A stretch of 64,000 nt of DNA from CALUVN01 sp944323595 (lineage in GTDB: Bacteria > Cyanobacteriota > Vampirovibrionia > Gastranaerophilales > Gastranaerophilaceae), in NCBI GenBank assembly GCA_963931255.1, contig OZ006972.1:186001-250000 (forward strand), given 5' to 3'. The notes beneath the pieces are model-generated. The model did no database searches, had not been told where the DNA came from, and worked only from the letters and a program-made list of their open reading frames with translations. The translations under genes and the position numbers were made by a program. Position 1 is the first letter of the stretch, and each line of letters opens with the position of its first letter. Of the stretch, positions 58,601-63,803 are shown piece after piece.

Positions 58601-59559
58601 GCTGCATCTGATGTTGCAGAATCTACATTTTTAAATTGAACGTCAACTTTATCCGTAGCTACAGCCTGAATATCCAATGAGCCGCCTGCTACTGTTGCAT
58701 TTTTAATATTAACTGAGGCTTTAAGAGGGTCTTGTTTTTCTACTTTACTCAGCAGACTGTCAGATTCACGCGATGCCTGAGCGCGGATGACGACCTTGCC
58801 GTTTTGTAAATCAAGACCGGTAGGATTTTGGATATTATTTGATACAAGGCTGTTAAACAAATTTTGCGCCTGTTCATCCCCTGTCAGAATTACATTGTTA
58901 TTTTTAACACCTGCTATAATACCCGCGGTATTTGTAGTTGTACTATCATTGCCTATAGAAATATTTTTACCGTAAACTTCAACTCCGTTACGCGCGATAA
59001 TTTTACCGTTAATTGTTATATCGCCCTGTGAATCTGTTTTCAAATTAGACAAATCTTCAACAGGAGATGAGAGAAAAGCATTATAAGTATTTTGTGACGG
59101 TGTAATGAGAGATAGTGCACCAACATTTAATACACCGGAAGCTCCGATTACGATACCGCTCGGAGATACAAATATAGCATGCCCGTTATTAAAAGCACCG
59201 CTTGCATTTAAAGTATTTAAAAGACCGTTAATATTAACCTGATTGTTTACGAGAGCTACAAATTTTTCTATACCGAAACTATTGATAAGATTAGCAATAT
59301 CACCCTGTGTTAAATTAAATTTGTCAAAATGAGCAAAATCCGTTGAACCATGAGGATGTCCGGTAATATCAAAGTTCGTATTAAGACCGTTATTTATCGG
59401 GTTGAAATTAATCTCAGCACCCATGCCGTGTGAAGTATCCGTTGTAATTTCACTCGCTAAAAGCGGCAAAATTAAACTTTGCTGGAACACAAAACTTATG
59501 CATAAAATGGCAACAAATACCCTGCGCACAATATCCGTAAACAATCTTTTTCTCTTCAT
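43669..59559 (-). CDS. Giant filamentous TpsA-type adhesin with C-terminal PilZ-like domain
   Basis: 5296 residues. Signal peptide with hydrophobic core VFVAILCISFVF and likely cleavage after LPLLA (residue 35). TPS/haemagglutinin activity domain at about 40-170 with NPINNG, FDKFNLTQGD and HAIFVSPSGIVIGASGVLNVGAL, where SPSGI replaces the classic NPNGI. Then several thousand residues of beta-helix made of short Asn/Thr/Ser/Gly/Val/Ala-rich turns, as in filamentous haemagglutinins and Fusobacterium LktA-type adhesins. Special regions: a coiled-coil island near 3366-3585, an A-B-A-A-B repeat block near 4091-4406, and a PilZ-like C-terminus (about 5189-5296). Apart from the signal sequence I noticed no cysteine, typical of TpsA. 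The partner transporter is divergent at 59777. Exported by Sec then TpsB, a surface adhesin or biofilm fibre by family role. Confidence 0.93.
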   Translation of the reverse strand: MKRKRLFTDIVRRVFVAILCISFVFQQSLILPLLASEITTDTSHGMGAEINFNPINNGLNTNFDITGHPHGSTDFAHFDKFNLTQGDIANLINSFGIEKFVALVNNQVNINGLLNTLNASGAFNNGHAIFVSPSGIVIGASGVLNVGALSLITPSQNTYNAFLSSPVEDLSNLKTDSQGDITINGKIIARNGVEVYGKNISIGNDSTTTNTAGIIAGVKNNNVILTGDEQAQNLFNSLVSNNIQNPTGLDLQNGKVVIRAQASRESDSLLSKVEKQDPLKASVNIKNATVAGGSLDIQAVATDKVDVQFKNVDSATSDAAQNLGDYFNMNTPYDDFVGARAEAEINIENSNLAANGDIILGTNAAASTEVSSTAIPTGKALVYALGNATKSNINVKNTSINTTGDLTALALSQNESSLELQNQTKIQNKGEKANAYELMVINHTSTADTGVNFDSNSTIKADNLNVAAVNATSNDIEIENKVKYQEASAGHEAGSTAGVSLLLKNDRVNTSAVVNAKTEVTGDANVTAQSLHVSSTEVSAEGSEYKPGDTSATDKDNQEHTDEEKGILSKVQGILSAFSSDKANADDPTNTTSDPNPTLEATGVVNINKSVINTTASIGSSDFKAGGDVAVEANTVDYTINQAKSESTDGAKFAPGAAVLVNSQNNTTTANISGNVTANSVKLNATTELPASLVDLYLNILGSDIVSFNIGANSDGTLDWNFDMFGSDGGDNYSGLDLSNVDFEISGEDGGIVDYEAEANLFNNQASASGDGANAGVSGAVVYNTITNNTTAAIADNSVVTANNGNVIANAVNSVVNFNSAGQITQIFKGAASGDKVGLGGSVLINDFTNNAVATIGKGATVTAQNGEVGLYSANEASYLNVIATGASSGTFALAGSVLVNNISGNTTSSIGENAKVNAKKVNVKAGEAKFRPVADTENLNNNTIAFGDERTATDKTSVLNIGGALSKQSGSSSGGSGQTSSSGAAVGATVMVNSVDKNVQAQIGNRANITASESADINADAKYQGLNVGLAGAFAGGVSVDKSTQDAANSGSGSSENQIFGNFGGWMDKLQPLVDKIKGGASSSDKAVADASGSSVTDSLQDENVQSSLNDTNKTPDGTTDNNSTTSQGQALAGTTGNLTQTANGQTAADNFSAAAAGVVTVNSNDTNVEASVGNATITVGNSLNVEATQETKGLDIATGVAKSGNVGAGAAVNVNSKGGSTTASMNGTKVTFNNSNGALNLKADENNENIAVAVGVGAASGQGGNVKAAVGGSFNVNTIDNSVTASMENVTLTGKNTDVNVTANNYSKSYKGAGGVAYAGGKGGSTNVGAGIAGNIDIYDKSTTSEITGGNLQGVKNVNVKANDKGGVTDDIIAFSIAGSVITGGSSSFSFVGAIGVNVIGNAVSAAINNAVINSSGAVDTLAYSNINAANVAGSASISTANGAGVGIGTVVNVINNEIIAGIQNSEIQNSTSVSVTADSDELLRFLAVNFGLTTGQTTQVLANAIVNVLNSNIQSYITGGSIKSTGNVAAASDYNSTVEGVTAVAGLALGNGNAVGGNIITNVYTNETTSNVNSNIEAGGNVSAAAQSYENIDIIPAAVSVSTGTLAAAANIGANVIVNNTMASVGGIISKSSGVDVIASDTTDLKSRGGTVAASGTAGVGGSIIVDVLNKDVSASVADGANITSSGKVKVNASANNYSGGRDIVSINIDDILTNVVNGSTSLEAYDALKNWQMTYDIAGGGTAGVSGSIITKVVNNNVLASIGDAQINAGSVDVLATDNVVINAIVGTITAGTAAVGGSAFVNVVTGTTQALIANGANITTTSGGVNVKAENNETVRTLMVVGGGAGTVAVNGSANVNTVVNNTLATIEDGVTINSAGGVTVEAKEQTDVESVNVAVNGSGVASVGAIAYVNAFSNKTQATVGKKGGDKTSITAGDDINVNADSKASFGSTMMMVSGAGAAGIAGAGIVNVIDSTVRAYVVNSTLSNTSKNINVTAKSDFNKWKYDDNFYALLMNDNSDFSGGISIGKYTPIVNILAVTGSGAASAGAVAVANTIINDVSAVVEQVEIENTNMLNVSAETVAVTYDALANLAGSGVTSVTGNALVNTILGTTEASILNTTVKNGSVDVSAKDGGYLGGIMLGASASGATAVNGTVNNNYMQNTISAKIKDSKIQNAQTVAVKAENDKEVATLAAGVSASGGVAGSALVIANENTTTNTASVENSIIKSSGETKVEASNEFKTFDVLAAGAGSATAVNGSAIANSAKNTSVAQIKDSEINSGALTVNSTSNNEFSGNNLSATIGGLAVGLGVIVNVIESEVRAYVDNSVKNIKTGILTVNAQDEINLDMNVGIVAVGVGGGGAGAANVNIINNAVRAEIASTTGVIEASSVDVDAVSDMDINILTASAAGGLYGVAGAVSVTSIGGKFDDANTNEYLTTSDNGNITDVALNRADVTVSDASKGGVQANVNANIQSKGDVTVDASNTLNLDKHNATAAIGAVGAFSANVLVTNMKYNTSASLGGNVSGNNISVTANNEVIADTNAYAASLGSVTVGGNVAYFTNTSTTKSEINNGTISGQNIAVNAISKDTTNVSSVGANVSGVSIDATVALAESKNTVEAAIRGEVDIDATRNLDVKADNTSTLSSELASLRASAISGQVVVNKAESSAITNAIVNATGTINSNNMNVIASTGGVSAKTTVNMGGLSLASATVTSQGAIVKAQFNSGINNSGLTIENTGNTGNTKVAAGVKTNTDEAGEIRAEVLAKKAQAGLAGIGVTRLNAEVNAQTNATVNAGSLKSNNLNVISKVNRTATSGSSSASLGAINISTLKLQSKVGGSNTITIGGNNEITNAVKVALQDNANVNTQMVNAEISLVGVEINTSEALIDTDTTINIGGKLAMDNMTVTSDVSRDSFNTAESKGGGLVSVGTYKLTTAANGDSVINVTADATNENFENSMNVKSNAVNKTETVLSDKAVTLVAISKSDTSNTLNTTNKINIDGAKIKSSGNVNFDVNSENRVAMKRNLQASGAVLVYGGNVKNNITSTADIVSQNGTDIEAYDMSMKTNAKLGTIDDKDIKYEVKLAGFSVSDSTNITNDVSQTSKIQLNDSKFRAANKMNVDVTSDSTLKQYIGSAAGGFVAKNVATSRLTVTNNNNLNIGTGASLLARDLDIALDSNNTLVSDVNIDADQFGGVDPGANAYLTLNVNNNVNNSGELLGNDVVQINFMQNSTNNLTQNARLDVDAGVATGDVDGKLEFNTTNNLTVNKDAAITSDKDVTIRYGNGRTNLSSNVEYEKTSYLLFGIPITTSGKSQNISTKIDNNLKLDGEISAGAGSKYNMIIDKDGNIVEDEGFENKYEIVEGGEITAEEQEEDNQKAIESIAAEIIELQERLSAIENDNTYSEEKIAEYEASIAELKQMLEALNTGDYETISMESVQNIVKENVKTAADGIIEDFDTFWNGFMNQEIPENGEALSFEKYIASDTLNLTEEQQTTLLTAYNAIQSQITEDENLGFIYTDANGAQKVIGDATSAEDAKDNINASIANYESQIDALEALIENNEDSLKTISENIDTLTSQKEYLSGLTFEDLTVDKSYIKFDDINAPKSKIEIIGLETDTTIDRSKRETALNKITGDGHFKIFEPAFDVNNYSDKYDLIFGNINFDNLDEVGLIIEKQNYSYLANTGTPIHDNVLVVSGDGQAYEPGINIKNYFDHNNPLDQFKNSTPSDLTFNGMINFSGANLNVWNESGDINFNGAINTAVKDVVAVQGNVAYNAKGTDLNINTGDRFIAGKDITVNADNIKVDGYVQAGYGDRNVTITDEMLKDENLIVDPNTGEKNMVNTAYLNKDNNIKVLYDKANNKLLVFHTQQEGGNVNFTGNVSGKGEVHYTDGYANVNIKNDTNNELVINTLGNDRMNGGFDNNGSFTGTVVNQGHNLASTEVTSKGKVNILGVITNGKNKKDGDGTGSLNITSENGITVNEHRNKDGNVVATIDSVGKTTLENSANSGVVVDGKLLNDGELTLKNNGADGVSITTKGDIQNSNGALTVENTKGDVTVAGKVQNINGNTSVTNNGNKITVSGTVSTTTGNTTLTNNGAGGTEISGTITNEKGYITLINNRGDLTVTSTGNVKNNEKNTGSAGNITVTNAETSGKLTLAGLLKNFGKGDTKISSKGANGAEISGTVSNNAGDTEITNEKSELKISGTVENKQGNITVTNAETSGKLTLAGLLKNFGKGDTKITSKGANGAEISGTVSNNTGNTEITNEESELKISGTVENKQGNTSVTNNGAGGTEISGTIANEKGNITLINNSGDLTVTSTGNVKNNEKNTGSAGNITVTNAETSGKLTLAGLLKNFGKGDTKISSKGANGAEISGTVSNNAGNTEITNEESELKISGTVENKQGNMTVTNNGVDGLNVASTGKIDNQNGSMTVTNTNGALTVDNGAQVLNNNGTMTVTNKGNGGAEIAGIVNNKKGNTKVNNTAGKLTVTESGLIKNNNGLLEVTNSGDGILVQGDILNVLGQTNITNTNGGIIVDAIGTVINNNGNLNIKNTASGGIIIAGITRTDNQNINITNSDSNIIIGDASTNNNINAVRGNVNITQTNGDILNSGVDKTLIAAGQDLNIKLTDGSIGQRADSDKPAYSIDAETRDNTKSINVNIKGKVDIEASAKDGVADSGLVNLTAKNSDLNVDKIKTDGDIVLTAADWKQPDEEHPDPNNEPYYRGYSIKNASTDNTQANLEGKNISVISSNEIGEDGKALTYKQRTDLDANAKVGFEAENDIYLDGSAYGDKTNIAHLISKRGSIDFALGSDAEISEITSNNHLHILSKSKNLTIYNLGKISGGSDDFNDLLYPHDKIKLGGEDNEVVPQTVAIEVLDALGGDDANSTLRIYNAYVRGANNGKGEFETVNGNTFQKADVTLMADNIYAHSYDAMESDIHTKNHSDGFDPKADTVYVDPLTGETSYASGFNTFGDGAKLSFDITGVSKDAVADANNGDSSTRSYIEQELMTTIEIFQNKFTIQTGTDYRAKDVTLSLNSNNTLQQDTNRGLNINKLYANDAYIDTQDLELSVRDAIINNYAEFRNGNRFGSAGVHRPQSEEYRWLTIVDNDYRRLLDHSTLQLYTQKTGSFGLYMGDLITLETQAPVVNYNPYEITNLFRNENSFYRLTYKDDKLQQYTTTPGFKDIDKATYKATKRISMRFPTEGQNIKSTVPVYDISKTGALIGNDLNLKVGDKVDVSILYEDIEIDVQVEVMRLQEDMAGVRFVNMSKATANKILYLNLRRANSMKSNLTNKW
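43672..43995 (-). other. PilZ-like domain at the adhesin C-terminus
   Basis: Residues about 5189-5296. R5197-x3-R5201 in ATKRISMRFP, then D5217-x-S-x2-G5222 in VYDISKTGALIG, a beta barrel-like LKVGDKVDVSILYED, and GVRFVNMSKATANKIL at the end. These are the two c-di-GMP contact motifs and the usual C-terminal PilZ pattern (GVRF with a following helix). Binding itself is inferred. Confidence 0.75.
46342..47289 (-). repeat. A-B-A-A-B tandem repeats in the adhesin gene
   Basis: Near-identical 210-base units A at 46342-46551, 46711-46920 and 46921-47130, with 159-base units B at 46552-46710 and 47131-47289. Both keep the reading frame (70 and 53 residues). Unit A codes for GNITVTNAETSGKLTLAGLL... 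NFGKGDTKISSKGANGAEIS; differences are few bases. The block is a hot spot for recombination that would change adhesin length without breaking the frame. Confidence 0.85.
48800..49465 (-). other. Coiled-coil island within the adhesin beta-helix
   Basis: Residues about 3366-3585 are rich in Glu, Lys, Gln and Leu in heptads (AAEIIELQERLSAIENDNTY, AEYEASIAELKQMLEALNT, ANYESQIDALEALIENNED) and contain a Trp, unlike the Asn/Thr/Ser-rich sequence on each side. Confidence 0.7.
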
Positions 59560-59776
59560 AAATTTATATATCCTTTTCTTCCGGTTAATTTGCTTAAATT
59601 AGTAACCACATAAACAGTTATTTTACATGAAAATACAAACACATTTTCTTTTGTTGAAATGTAACAGTTTTATTACAAAGATGTAACATTTCTTTATTTT
59701 TTAATTAATAAATATATATTTATAGTAATTTAAGAACAATAAATTTGAAAAAGATTAAATTAAAAAGTGAGTGATT
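59560..59776. promoter_or_regulatory. Divergent control region of the tpsA/tpsB locus
   Basis: 217 bases, very AT-rich. Two copies of ATGTAACA (59659-59666 and 59681-59688) are 22 bases apart, about two helical turns, and the first overlaps the inverted TGTAA (59660-59664) / TTACA (59673-59677). No strong promoter is obvious; plausible regulator sites. No ribosome binding site is strong for either gene. Confidence 0.4.
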
Positions 59777-61618
59777 ATGAATAGTAAAAAGCTTTTGACG
59801 ACAATAATTTGCGCCGTATGCATACAATGTACAAGCTGTGTTTTCGGCGAACCTGCACCTATGATACCGACAGCAATTCAGTCAACCGGCGGGATTAACA
59901 CTCACGATATGGATATTTTGAAACAACAGCAAATTGAGCAGATAGAACGCAAAGATTTGCAAAACCTTGAAAAAAGCAACAGGTTTAAAGAAAAAGAAAA
60001 AAAACAAACCCGCAAAGAAAGAAAAGAAAAAGAAAAAGTTATAAAAGCTAAAGCGGTTGAATATGCGACAAAAGGGGTTTATATTGAAAATATTAAGGTT
60101 TCTCCCAGTGAAATTTTAACAACGGAAGAAATATCAGACATCATTGAACCCCACACAGGACAAAACCTTACGTTTGAGGCAATCAAAAAAATTGTTGATG
60201 AAATAAATAATCTTTATCTGGAAAAAGGTTATGTAACAGCAAGAGCTTACGTGCCAGAACAAACTATAGACAATGAAACTTTGTATATAGAACTTGTAGA
60301 GGGAAAAATCGGCAATGTAACAGTCACCAATAATAAATGGACAAGAGATTCCTATATTGAAGACAGAATTTCAGGACAAAAAGGGGACGTTTTTGATATT
60401 GTTCAACTGGAAGAAGATGTGCTGAATTTTAACAGATACACCACCGGCGTTGAATTAAGCGCAAACCTGAAACCCGGAGAGGAAACCCTCGGCACAACCG
60501 ATATTGAATTACATGCAAGAGAAAAAATTCCGTTTCATATAACAGGTATTTTTGATAATGCAGGCCGCGATACAATCGGTAAACTCCGCGGCGGCGTTAT
60601 GGTTCAACACGACAGTCTGTTTGGATTCAGAGATAAACTCTCTGCAGGGATGTATGCAAGCCATCACTCAATAACTCCTTTTGCAGATTATAATATTCCG
60701 GTTAACAAAAAAGACGGACGCGTCGGTTTCATGTTTTCATCAAGTAATGCGAGAATAAGAAATGGTAATTACTCAATGTTTAATATCAAAAGCCAGTCTT
60801 ATGTCTATTCATTATATTTTAACCAGCCGATAATCAGAAAACCATATATGGAGTTAGCCAGTTTCAGCGCTTTGAATTATAAACAGGCAACAACAACTTT
60901 TGACGGGTATGATTTGTATACTGATAAAATCACAAGTGCACAAACAGGTTTAAACTTCCGTTATGATACTAAAAAAGGTATCTGGTATATGAACCAGAAT
61001 GTTTATTACGCATTCCCTATTTTTAAAGATAATTCAAACTATCTCAAATTAGAGGGCGGACTTGTAAGATTACACGATTTCGGACACGGCATTGTCGGAC
61101 AGTTCAGAGCAAATTATCAATGGATACCTCAGGATGTAATCCCTTACATAGATCAATATCAAGGCGGCGGTTTATCTTCTGTAAGAGGGTATTCTGAAGG
61201 GCTGTTGATTGGTAAGACCGGTTATTTTGTAAGTACGGAACTTTTATTCCCGTTTATGCCGTCAAAAATTAAAACTAAAAAGAAAGAAGTACCTTTCCTC
61301 GGCAAATATGTAAAAGGGGTTGTTTTCGTAGACCATGCCGGAGTATTACCATTCAAAGGCGAGGGACCGGGTAAAGATTTATCGTATGCAAATGACTTTT
61401 TGCTAAGTGCAGGTTTGGGATTAAGAGTAACATTACCCGGTGATTTGACCGCAAGATTATACTGGGGCTTCCCGATGATTAGAAACAGCCACGAATACAA
61501 ACATCCTTCAAGCAGATTCCACTTTGAAATGATGTTGACTCCTGATTTTGATGCATTAGTCAAAATGAGACATCCTAAAGAAAAAGACAGCGATAAAAAA
61601 GAAATTAAGAGTTTATAA
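59777..61618 (+). CDS. TpsB outer-membrane transporter (ShlB/FhaC type)
   Basis: 613 residues from ATG 59777 (a GTG two codons upstream at 59771 is an alternative). Signal peptide region LLTTIICAVCIQCTSCVFGE (a lipobox-like C is present in SCVFG but the context is weak). A charged helix at about 45-95 (rich in E, K, Q, R) that can plug the barrel, two POTRA-like domains (VYIENIKVSPSEILTTEEIS near 102; NETLYIELVEGKIGNVTVTN near 168), then a 16-strand barrel with the VRGYSEG motif near residue 475 (loop L6 VRGY). Secretes the divergent TpsA adhesin. Its stop overlaps the end of pabA by 14 bases (convergent). Confidence 0.95.
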   Translation: MNSKKLLTTIICAVCIQCTSCVFGEPAPMIPTAIQSTGGINTHDMDILKQQQIEQIERKDLQNLEKSNRFKEKEKKQTRKERKEKEKVIKAKAVEYATKGVYIENIKVSPSEILTTEEISDIIEPHTGQNLTFEAIKKIVDEINNLYLEKGYVTARAYVPEQTIDNETLYIELVEGKIGNVTVTNNKWTRDSYIEDRISGQKGDVFDIVQLEEDVLNFNRYTTGVELSANLKPGEETLGTTDIELHAREKIPFHITGIFDNAGRDTIGKLRGGVMVQHDSLFGFRDKLSAGMYASHHSITPFADYNIPVNKKDGRVGFMFSSSNARIRNGNYSMFNIKSQSYVYSLYFNQPIIRKPYMELASFSALNYKQATTTFDGYDLYTDKITSAQTGLNFRYDTKKGIWYMNQNVYYAFPIFKDNSNYLKLEGGLVRLHDFGHGIVGQFRANYQWIPQDVIPYIDQYQGGGLSSVRGYSEGLLIGKTGYFVSTELLFPFMPSKIKTKKKEVPFLGKYVKGVVFVDHAGVLPFKGEGPGKDLSYANDFLLSAGLGLRVTLPGDLTARLYWGFPMIRNSHEYKHPSSRFHFEMMLTPDFDALVKMRHPKEKDSDKKEIKSL

Positions 61619-62168
61619 AATTAAGAAAAATTTCATGACCGTATTCTGTAAGAATGGCTTCAGGGTGATACTGTACACCCCACAGCGGCAGAGTTTTATG
61701 TTCAATCCCCATAATTAATCCGTTTGATGTTTTTGCATTGATTAACAAACACTCCGGTAAAGTATTTTCATCCACAAGCAAGGAATGATAACGGGTTACA
61801 TTAAATTTTTCAGGAAGATTTTTGTACAAGATTGAAGATTGATTAACCGTTATTTGTGATACTTTACCATGGAAAGGTTCACTGTCACGGATAATCTTTG
61901 CCCCGAAAAATTGCGCAAGACATTGATGTCCCAAACAAACACCCAGTATCTTTCTGGTTTTATAAAATTTTTCTATAACTGCCATAGATATTCCGGCCTT
62001 ATCAGGATTTTTAGGCCCCGGAGAAATTATAATTGAAGAAAAATCCATTGACTTCAAATCATTAACTGAAATCTCATCATTTTTAAACACACGGGGCTCG
62101 ACACCGAGTTCCCTTAAATATTCCACAATGTTATATGTAAAAGAGTCATAATTATCTATTATAAGCAC
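61605..62168 (-). CDS. pabA: Aminodeoxychorismate/anthranilate synthase glutamine amidotransferase
   Basis: 187 residues. Class I glutamine amidotransferase subunit, channels ammonia to PabB. MLIIDNYDSFTYNIVEYLRE start, SPGPKNPDKAG, nucleophile GVCLGHQCLAQFFGA (Cys79) and the His/Glu pair in GVQYHPEAILTEYGHE. It overlaps the end of the pabB-pabC fusion by 10 bases and follows it, so a folate precursor (p-aminobenzoate) role fits better than tryptophan; dual use is possible. Confidence 0.93.
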   Translation of the reverse strand: MLIIDNYDSFTYNIVEYLRELGVEPRVFKNDEISVNDLKSMDFSSIIISPGPKNPDKAGISMAVIEKFYKTRKILGVCLGHQCLAQFFGAKIIRDSEPFHGKVSQITVNQSSILYKNLPEKFNVTRYHSLLVDENTLPECLLINAKTSNGLIMGIEHKTLPLWGVQYHPEAILTEYGHEIFLNFINS

Positions 62169-63787
62169 AATTTAACCCTCCACATTCCTCTTACGGAATT
62201 TGCAAGATAGATAGCATCTGCGGCAACCAAATCTTCCATATAAAGTTTCTTTTCCTGAATTTTTCCATCTTTGAGAAGTTTCGCACGGTAAATACCGTTC
62301 AACAAACCACATTCAAGAGGCGGGGTGTATAATCGCCCATTAACTTCAAGTATTATATTTGCAATAGAATTTTCTGTTAATTCACCTTTTTCATTAAAGA
62401 AAATTTCATCAATATTTTCATAATATGGTCTGTACGTAGTTTTATGATAAAGAAAGACTGATTGCGAATTTACAATAACAGGAGAGATTTTTACAGATTC
62501 AAATGGTAATTGTGTTAATTCTTTTTGTATAACTTCCAATTCTCCATTTTTTGAGAGTAAAAATCTTAAAATTCCGTTAAAATTTTCAGGAATTGCAGGC
62601 AGAGTATCAGGAAATAAAAAATTTAATTTTCCGGCAGAAGTACGCATTCTGTCTATATGTTCATTATACAAAAATGCTTCACCGTTTTCGACCTTAATTG
62701 TTTCTATCAACTTTAAGTTACAGTGATTTGCGCAAAGAAATGATGTTTTTACAATAGTTTCTTCCCATTCATTATATGCATCGGAATCCCAAACTACAGC
62801 CCCGCCGACACGGTATTTAAACTCATCGCTGCCGGCAGTGCGTTGTAAAATTCTTATGGGAACGCTAAATGTCATTTTTTCAGGTGTAATTAAACCGATT
62901 GCACCGCAATATATATTTCTGCTGCCGTGTTCAAGTTCATCAATAATTTCCATTGTACGGATTTTAGGAGCACCTGTAATAGAACCACATGGAAAAATTG
63001 CTTCAAAAATGTCATATAAACTGATACCATCACGTATTTCTGCTGTTACTTCAGAGGTCATTTGATGGAGAGTGCTGTGTGTTTCTATATCAAAAAGTTT
63101 AGGAACATTTACCGTGCCGGTCTTTGCAATTTTGCTTAAATCATTCCGCAATAAATCTACTATCATAACATTTTCCGCACGATTTTTTATATCATTTTTC
63201 AAAAACTCAATATTTGCTGCATCTTCAATTTCATTCTCCCCGCGTTTTATCGTACCTTTCATTGGTTTGGTAAAAATTTTATTATCTTTGATTTCAAAAA
63301 ATAATTCCGGAGAAAATGATAATACCTCCTCGTATTCATTTTTTATATATGCATTGTATGGAGTTTTTTGAAAAAGCAATAATGATTTATATAATTCAAA
63401 ACCGTCAAACGGGTGCACAACATCCCAATCATAAGTATAATTAACCTCGTAAGTATCACCGGATGATATATAATTTTTTATTGCATTTATATCACTTACA
63501 TATTCCTCCATTGAGATGGATTGCCGCGGAAATAAGAAGATATTTTTGTCACATTTTGAGTCGAATTTACTGTATCCGTCATAAACTTCAAAATATAATA
63601 AAGGTAATTTAGAGATAATATTTTTCCCTAAAAAAATATCTTTGGCTTCATAACGAATATACCCTAAAAGATAATACGTTTTGGATAATTTTTCAATTTT
63701 AAATAAAGCATTTTTAAAGGTATCACAATCAAATGCGGTTATTATTTCAATCGGATTTTTAAAACATTTGTCAGCAAATATATTCAT
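62159..63787 (-). CDS. pabB: PabB-PabC fusion: aminodeoxychorismate synthase I and lyase
   Basis: 542 residues from ATG 63787; a longer frame from 63823 (TTG) would run into the upstream TolC gene. N-terminal chorismate-binding domain (about 1-355): SGDTYEVNYTYDWDV, KPMKGTIKRG, MIVDLLRNDLSKI, PCGSITGAPKIRTMEIID, and RVGGAVVWDSD; C-terminal class IV aminotransferase domain (about 360-542) with ETIKVENGEAFLYNEHIDRM, GELTENSIANI and TPPLECGLLNGIYRAKLL. It makes p-aminobenzoate from chorismate in one chain. A -10 TATTAT lies seven bases before the ATG with a TTGAAG 17 bases further, suggesting a leaderless mRNA. Confidence 0.93.
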   Translation of the reverse strand: MNIFADKCFKNPIEIITAFDCDTFKNALFKIEKLSKTYYLLGYIRYEAKDIFLGKNIISKLPLLYFEVYDGYSKFDSKCDKNIFLFPRQSISMEEYVSDINAIKNYISSGDTYEVNYTYDWDVVHPFDGFELYKSLLLFQKTPYNAYIKNEYEEVLSFSPELFFEIKDNKIFTKPMKGTIKRGENEIEDAANIEFLKNDIKNRAENVMIVDLLRNDLSKIAKTGTVNVPKLFDIETHSTLHQMTSEVTAEIRDGISLYDIFEAIFPCGSITGAPKIRTMEIIDELEHGSRNIYCGAIGLITPEKMTFSVPIRILQRTAGSDEFKYRVGGAVVWDSDAYNEWEETIVKTSFLCANHCNLKLIETIKVENGEAFLYNEHIDRMRTSAGKLNFLFPDTLPAIPENFNGILRFLLSKNGELEVIQKELTQLPFESVKISPVIVNSQSVFLYHKTTYRPYYENIDEIFFNEKGELTENSIANIILEVNGRLYTPPLECGLLNGIYRAKLLKDGKIQEKKLYMEDLVAADAIYLANSVRGMWRVKLCL

Positions 63788-63803
63788 AAAATGTATAATA
63801 TAC

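Noticed and set aside
59777..59860. TpsB as a lipoprotein because of cysteine near the signal peptide end
   Set aside because: Residues around the cysteines do not form a clear lipobox; TpsB proteins have ordinary signal peptides.
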